A stretch of DNA of 10,225 nt, from positions 1 to 10,225 of the forward strand of contig JAWXVD010000121.1 of NCBI GenBank assembly GCA_044425705.1. The letters run 5' to 3'. The notes below the pieces were generated by a model that worked only from the letters and a program-made list of their open reading frames with translations, had not been told where the DNA came from and ran no database searches. Positions 6,912-10,225 of the stretch are shown here, piece by piece. The DNA comes from JAWXVD01 sp044425705. GTDB lineage: Bacteria > Bacillota > Clostridia > Lachnospirales > Lachnospiraceae. The translations under genes and the position numbers were made by a program. How positions within the stretch are numbered: the stretch's first letter is position 1; each line of letters opens with the position of its first letter.

Positions 6912-8810
6912 ATGTCTACCATATCAAGGGATGATGAAATGCAAGGGGATAGTAATAGTATTAAAAATCAGAAAATGATTTTAGAAAAATACGCAAAAGA
7001 AAAAGGATTTAAAAATCTTACATTTTTTGTTGATGATGGATTTAGTGGTAGTAATTTTGATAGACCAGATTGGAAAAGATTAATAGAACAAGTAGAACAG
7101 GGAAATGTATCCCAGTGTATTGTAAAAGACATTTCAAGGGTAGGTAGAGATTATCTTAGAGTAGGCATGTATACTGAAATGTTATTTCCTGAAAAAAATG
7201 TAAGATTTATAGCCATAGGAAATGATATAGATAGTTTTAGTCAAAGAGATAATGATTTTACACCATTCATTAATATTCTAAATGAATTTCAAGTGAGAGA
7301 TACGAGTAAGAAGATTAGACAAGTTTTTAAAGCAAGAGGACTAGAGGGCAGACATGTTTCGCCTTCTGTACCATATGGTTATCTTCGTGACCCTAACAAT
7401 AAAGAAAATTGGGTAGTGGATCAAGTTGCTGCTGAGGTAATTCGAAGAATTTATAGACTTGTAATTGAAGGAAATGGTGTATATCAAATTGCAAAAATAT
7501 TATCAGATGACAAGGTTCTTATTCCATCAGCACATTGGAAAAAAATTAAAGCTGACAACTTACGAAGTACTAAATACAAAGATGAATTTGCATGGAGTGG
7601 AGGGGTAATTAGTCGAATTATCCAAAGAGAAGAATACCTTGGACATACTGTATCGTTTAAAACCCATAACTTGTCTTATAAAGTGAAAAAAGCTGTTCAA
7701 GTACCAAAAGAAGAAAGATTGATATTTGAAAACACTCATGAACCTATTATTGATTTAGAAACTTGGAAAAATGCACAAAGGCTTAGAAAAACAGTAAGAA
7801 AACCAAATAAGCAAGGAGAAGTGGCGAGACTTACAGGCATATTATTTTGTGCAGATTGTGGAGCAAAATTGACACATGATAGAAGTATTAATTATAGTGG
7901 TAAACGTCAAGATAGAAATAATTATTTCTGCTCTAATTATCGTAATTATTCTAAAGACTGTACCCATCATTATATCAGAACATCAGTGGTTGAAATGATT
8001 ATATTAAACGCATTAAGAGAAACCAGTGCTTTTGCAAGAAACAATAAAGAAGAATTTATAGAGTTGGTAATGAATAATCAAGATATTCAACAAGAAAAGG
8101 ATATGGGGTTACAAAAGAAAAAACTTACAAAACTAAGAAAACGATACAATGAACTGGATAATCTTATTCGCAAAATTTATGAAGATACAGTTAGTGGGAA
8201 ATTAAGTGATAAGAGATTTGAAAAATTGTCAGCAGACTATGAAACAGAACAGGAAACAGTTGAAGGTCAAATAAAAATATTGGAAGAGGAAATAGAAAGA
8301 TTAAGTAGTAAAAAATCAGATACATCTAAGTTTTTAAATCTGATTAATAAGTATACTAATTTTGATGAACTCACAACAGTAATGATAAATGAATTTATTG
8401 AAAAAATCGTAGTACATGAAAGAGTAAAGGGTTATCGCTACAAGACATTACAAGATATTGATGTATACTTTAATTTTATTGGGAAAATCACACTATCAAG
8501 TAATGTACGTGAAAATTCAACAGAAAATAGAGAGATAAAACCAAAAGTAATCTCTACTTATTCACAAAAAAGATTTCATAATTTTGTTGAATATATGAAT
8601 GCACAAACAGATAGTTTAATCCATCTATCACTCAAAGATATAGAGAATATATTAGGTCATGAATTATCAAGAACTTATTATGACCACAGAACATATTGGT
8701 ATCCACATAAGCATAGACCAATTGGAAATATTATTTATAATGCAGGTTATGACATACAAAAATTAGATTTAAAAAATCAAAGAATAACACTATTTAAACT
8801 ACAAACTTAA
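6912..8810 (+). CDS. TnpX-like large serine recombinase, likely frameshifted at its start
   Basis: The 632-residue frame is a large serine recombinase that would excise and integrate its element through serine-linked breaks. The catalytic core has Ser5 in the ISRDDE motif, the DDGFSGSNFDRP block (41-52) and the two arginines of KDISRVGRD (Arg76, Arg79). A recombinase domain (about 150-290) follows, then a zinc ribbon (Cys313, Cys316, Cys340, Cys350), a coiled coil (about 395-468), and a DUF4368-type segment with EKIVVHERVKGYRY (497-510). A C-terminal domain not usual in TnpX (553-630) completes the protein. The first beta strand and the conserved Arg two residues before the serine are missing from this frame. 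They occur in another frame starting at the ATG at 6895, so the gene probably carries a one-base loss near 6919. If real, the recombinase is likely inactive; a sequencing error is also possible. Confidence 0.85.
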   Translation: MSTISRDDEMQGDSNSIKNQKMILEKYAKEKGFKNLTFFVDDGFSGSNFDRPDWKRLIEQVEQGNVSQCIVKDISRVGRDYLRVGMYTEMLFPEKNVRFIAIGNDIDSFSQRDNDFTPFINILNEFQVRDTSKKIRQVFKARGLEGRHVSPSVPYGYLRDPNNKENWVVDQVAAEVIRRIYRLVIEGNGVYQIAKILSDDKVLIPSAHWKKIKADNLRSTKYKDEFAWSGGVISRIIQREEYLGHTVSFKTHNLSYKVKKAVQVPKEERLIFENTHEPIIDLETWKNAQRLRKTVRKPNKQGEVARLTGILFCADCGAKLTHDRSINYSGKRQDRNNYFCSNYRNYSKDCTHHYIRTSVVEMIILNALRETSAFARNNKEEFIELVMNNQDIQQEKDMGLQKKKLTKLRKRYNELDNLIRKIYEDTVSGKLSDKRFEKLSADYETEQETVEGQIKILEEEIERLSSKKSDTSKFLNLINKYTNFDELTTVMINEFIEKIVVHERVKGYRYKTLQDIDVYFNFIGKITLSSNVRENSTENREIKPKVISTYSQKRFHNFVEYMNAQTDSLIHLSLKDIENILGHELSRTYYDHRTYWYPHKHRPIGNIIYNAGYDIQKLDLKNQRITLFKLQT

Positions 8811-8827
8811 AATAATGAACTTAACAG

Positions 8828-8866
8828 GGGGCGGAGCAATTGAAAAATTGTTTCCGTCTTTTTTTA
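8828..8866 (+). terminator. Intrinsic terminator between recombinase and DUF3847-type gene
   Basis: The stem runs from 8828 to 8860 with a GAAA tetraloop at 8842-8845. CAATT pairs with AATTG, and the outer GGGCGGA pairs with TCCGTCT through G-U pairs and one bulged T. A tract of T residues (8859-8865) follows. It ends recombinase-cassette transcription about 33 bases before the next start codon. It probably belongs to the original ICE backbone. Confidence 0.75.
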
Positions 8867-8898
8867 TACCAAAAATTTATGATAAAGAGGATAAAACA

Positions 8899-9198
8899 AT
8901 GGAAAGAAAATCAATTGTAGAGCAGATTAAAGAAACCCAAAAGGAACTTGAAAAGGCACAAGAAAAGTTACAACAAAAAGAACATTTATTAGAAAAATTA
9001 GAATCAAGGGAACGAGGAAAAGAACAACGATTGCGGACACGCAGATTAATTGAACGAGGTGCTATTTTAGAAAGCACACATCCCGCTATTATATCCCTAT
9101 CAAATGAACAGTTGCAGGCATATCTATTGGCATGTTTACAGACCCAGCAAGCTGAAAATATGCTTGCTAAAATCTGCAATTCTAGTGAAACAGAATAA
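8899..9198 (+). CDS. DUF3847-family small coiled-coil protein next to the relaxase
   Basis: This 99-residue protein begins at the ATG at 8899, with AAAGAGG at 8884-8890 as ribosome binding site. An upstream in-frame ATG at 8818 would force translation through the terminator hairpin and is rejected. Residues 5-40 form a Lys/Glu/Gln-rich coiled coil. A conserved block RLRTRRLIERGAILES (44-59) and a helical C-terminus (69-95) follow. This layout and the position directly before oriT and the MobA/MobL relaxase match the DUF3847 family of clostridial ICEs. The function is unestablished. By analogy with small proteins beside MobQ relaxases it may be an accessory protein binding oriT DNA; that is inference. 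Confidence 0.75.
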   Translation: MERKSIVEQIKETQKELEKAQEKLQQKEHLLEKLESRERGKEQRLRTRRLIERGAILESTHPAIISLSNEQLQAYLLACLQTQQAENMLAKICNSSETE

Positions 9199-9200
9199 GT

Positions 9201-9335
9201 CCCGCCTGTAAATTCTGTTTACAGGATTTTACAAGGGCGCACTTATACACCATTAAAAATGGTGCGTGCGTTCTGCGAAGCAATGGGGAGCTACACTCCC
9301 CATAACCCCAAAGCCAATCTGAAGATTGGCTTGTG
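9201..9335. other. Origin of transfer (oriT) region with RSF1010-like nic sequence
   Basis: The 213-base gap before the relaxase gene is packed with inverted repeats: 9205-9225 (8-bp stem), 9248-9264 (CACCATT/AATGGTG), 9283-9303 (8-bp stem ATGGGGAG/CTCCCCAT) and 9311-9332 (9-bp stem). On the minus strand, the 9248-9264 repeat is followed after two bases by TAAGTGCGCCCT (9245 down to 9234). RSF1010/R1162-type (MobQ) origins have the same design: an inverted repeat, then TAARTGCG, then CCCT, with nicking between G and C. By this match the nick would fall between 9238 and 9237 on the minus strand, and the relaxase gene would enter the recipient last. Function is inferred from motif and position. 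Confidence 0.75.
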
Positions 9336-9411
9336 TACTTTACAAAAACGACAACACTAAAAAACAGTATTGTCATTTTCATAAAGTCTAATTAGAACAA
9401 AGGAGCAATAT

Positions 9412-10105
9412 ATGGCTATTTATCACTGTAGTATCAAGGTAATTAGTAGAGGAAAAGGGAAGTCAGCAGTGGCTTCAGCTGCTTATAGAAGTGGCACGAA
9501 AATGTATAATGAATATGATGGAGAAATGCATGATTTTACAAGGAAAGGTGGCATCCATTCCAGTATGATTTTATTGCCATCTCATGCACCAAAAGAGTAT
9601 GCAGACCGTAGTGTGTTATGGAATGCAGTGGAGAAGATAGAGAACACCAAAAAGAGCCAACTAGCACGAGAAATCGAGGTAGCAATTCCTAAAGAAATAC
9701 CACAAGAGTTGTGGCAAAAAATGATGGTAGATTATTGCAATGAAAACTTTGTTTCTAAGGGAATGATAGCCGATTTATATATTCATAATAAAGACCTAAG
9801 CAACCCCCATTGCCATACCATGTTGACTATGCGACCGATAGAGGAAGATGGAAAAAGGGGAGCAAAATCAAGAAAAAAATATGTACTAGATGATAGTGGT
9901 AATCGCATCAAACTTTCCAGTGGAACTTGGAAGTCTGTTAAGGTAAATACAACCGACTGGAACGAGCAGACCAATGGGAAATTATGGAGAAAAAATTGGA
10001 GTGAGCATTGCAATTACTACCTAGAAAAATTAGGACATACAGAACGGATTGATCATCGTAGTTATGAAAGACAAGGCATCCATCAAATCCCATCCATCCA
10101 TTTAG
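9412..10105 (+). CDS. MobA/MobL-family (MobQ) relaxase, truncated by an insertion
   Basis: The gene starts at the ATG at 9412 with AAAGGAG at 9399-9405. The first 231 residues are the relaxase domain. It begins MAIYHCS, as RSF1010 MobA begins MAIYHLT, and has Tyr25 in SAAYRSG, the position of the catalytic tyrosine in RSF1010 MobA. The metal-binding histidines are His125 (YIHNKD) and the pair His133 and His135 in NPHCH. The enzyme would nick the adjacent oriT and stay bound to the 5' end. The family sequence runs to SYERQGIHQIPSIHL and then stops matching at 10105. There the frame enters repeat-rich sequence typical of an IS end, so the C-terminal part is missing or displaced. The frame stays open to the window edge, giving only a nonsense tail. 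Confidence 0.88.
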
Positions 10106-10225
10106 TGTTGATTTGCGAATTGCTATCACCAACTTTTTGTGAATTATTCTCACCAGCTCTCGAGCGTGAAACGTGCATTATCTTCTCCAATTGTGAATTA
10201 TTTTCTCCTTATTTTGCAAATTCTA
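10106..10225 (+). mobile_element. Left end of an IS21-like insertion sequence, running off the window
   Basis: Relaxase sequence ends at 10105 and new sequence begins with TGTTGATTTGCG. It carries imperfect direct repeats of about 18 bases: TGCGAATTGCTATCACCA (10114), TGTGAATTATTCTCACCA (10138), a weaker copy at 10172-10189, and TGTGAATTATTTTCTCCT (10192). Ends beginning with TG and holding several repeated transposase-binding sites are characteristic of the IS21 (istA/istB) family. The transposase genes would lie to the right, outside the window, so the family assignment rests on the terminus alone. Confidence 0.65.
10114..10209 (+). repeat. Four imperfect direct repeats at the IS end
   Basis: Copies at 10114-10131, 10138-10155, 10172-10189 and 10192-10209 share the pattern TGYGAATTRYTNTCNCCA, with the third copy the most diverged. 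They have the size and spacing expected for multiple transposase-binding sites at an IS21-family terminus. Confidence 0.65.

Larger units (their letters stand above)
6703..8822 (+). mobile_element. Minimal tnpW plus large serine recombinase cassette inserted in the helicase gene
   Basis: The helicase family sequence stops at about 6702. It is followed at once by the ribosome binding site of tnpW, then the recombinase gene, then the terminator before the DUF3847-type gene. The cassette is about 2.1 kb with no passenger genes. The exact ends cannot be fixed; they lie near 6700-6712 and 8811-8826. TnpX-type recombinases insert at GA or similar dinucleotides and leave no long target duplication, so no terminal repeats are expected. 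The far side does not continue the helicase, so the insertion came with, or was followed by, a deletion. Confidence 0.6.

Noticed and set aside
8815..8898. N-terminal extension of the DUF3847-type gene from an upstream in-frame ATG
   Set aside because: The extension would be translated through the terminator hairpin, while a good ribosome binding site sits before the ATG at 8899.
9350..9374. Imperfect inverted repeat GACAACACT/AGTATTGTC before the relaxase gene
   Set aside because: It has a mismatch, a loop of A residues and no proper T-run. It may be part of the oriT or leader but cannot be called a terminator.
1..10225. CRISPR array, tRNA or rRNA genes
   Set aside because: No regularly spaced identical repeats, tRNA cloverleaf motifs or rRNA sequence were seen. 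The repeats at 10114-10209 are IS binding sites and are too irregular for CRISPR.

Overview
The window looks like part of an integrative and conjugative element (ICE) of the Tn1549/CTn type from a low-GC Clostridia-type Firmicute. The evidence is AT-rich coding sequence, strong AGGAGG-type ribosome binding sites, and a set of genes typical of such elements: a giant ArdC/methylase/helicase protein, a DUF3847-type small coiled-coil protein, an oriT, a MobA/MobL relaxase, and Tn4451-family proteins (TnpV, TnpW, a TnpX-like large serine recombinase). Family assignments come from recognising motifs in the sequence; no database search was run.

Layout. Positions 2-145 hold the coiled-coil C-terminus of an unidentified protein. 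A short regulatory region (palindrome 153-164, hairpin 186-204) precedes a Phd/Doc toxin-antitoxin pair (236-861) whose genes overlap by 4 bases. A strong terminator-like hairpin (910-948) separates this pair from the large gene at 970-6735, a polyvalent protein. In order it carries an ArdC-like N-terminus, a disordered linker, an unrecognised domain, a MutS-domain-I-like domain, an adenine-methylase domain and the first half of an SF2/SNF2 helicase. A complete tnpV gene (1799-2158) lies inside the linker in the +1 frame, and a palindromic block (1222-1305) appears inserted in frame near the N-terminus. The helicase reading frame is cut after motif III (about 6702), where a minimal tnpW plus serine-recombinase cassette (about 6703-8822) begins. 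The second helicase lobe does not resume on the other side. After a terminator come the DUF3847-type gene (8899-9198), an oriT region (9201-9335) with an RSF1010-like nic sequence on the minus strand, and the relaxase gene (9412 onward). The relaxase is broken at 10105 by the left end of what looks like an IS21-family element.

Working together. The relaxase would nick at the adjacent oriT. The helicase/methylase protein belongs to the set that processes or protects transferred DNA. The Phd/Doc pair could stabilise the element. Three lesions (loss of the helicase C-terminus, an apparent one-base frameshift at the recombinase start, and the relaxase interruption) suggest a decaying element that cannot transfer by itself. 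Its oriT looks intact and might still be mobilised in trans.
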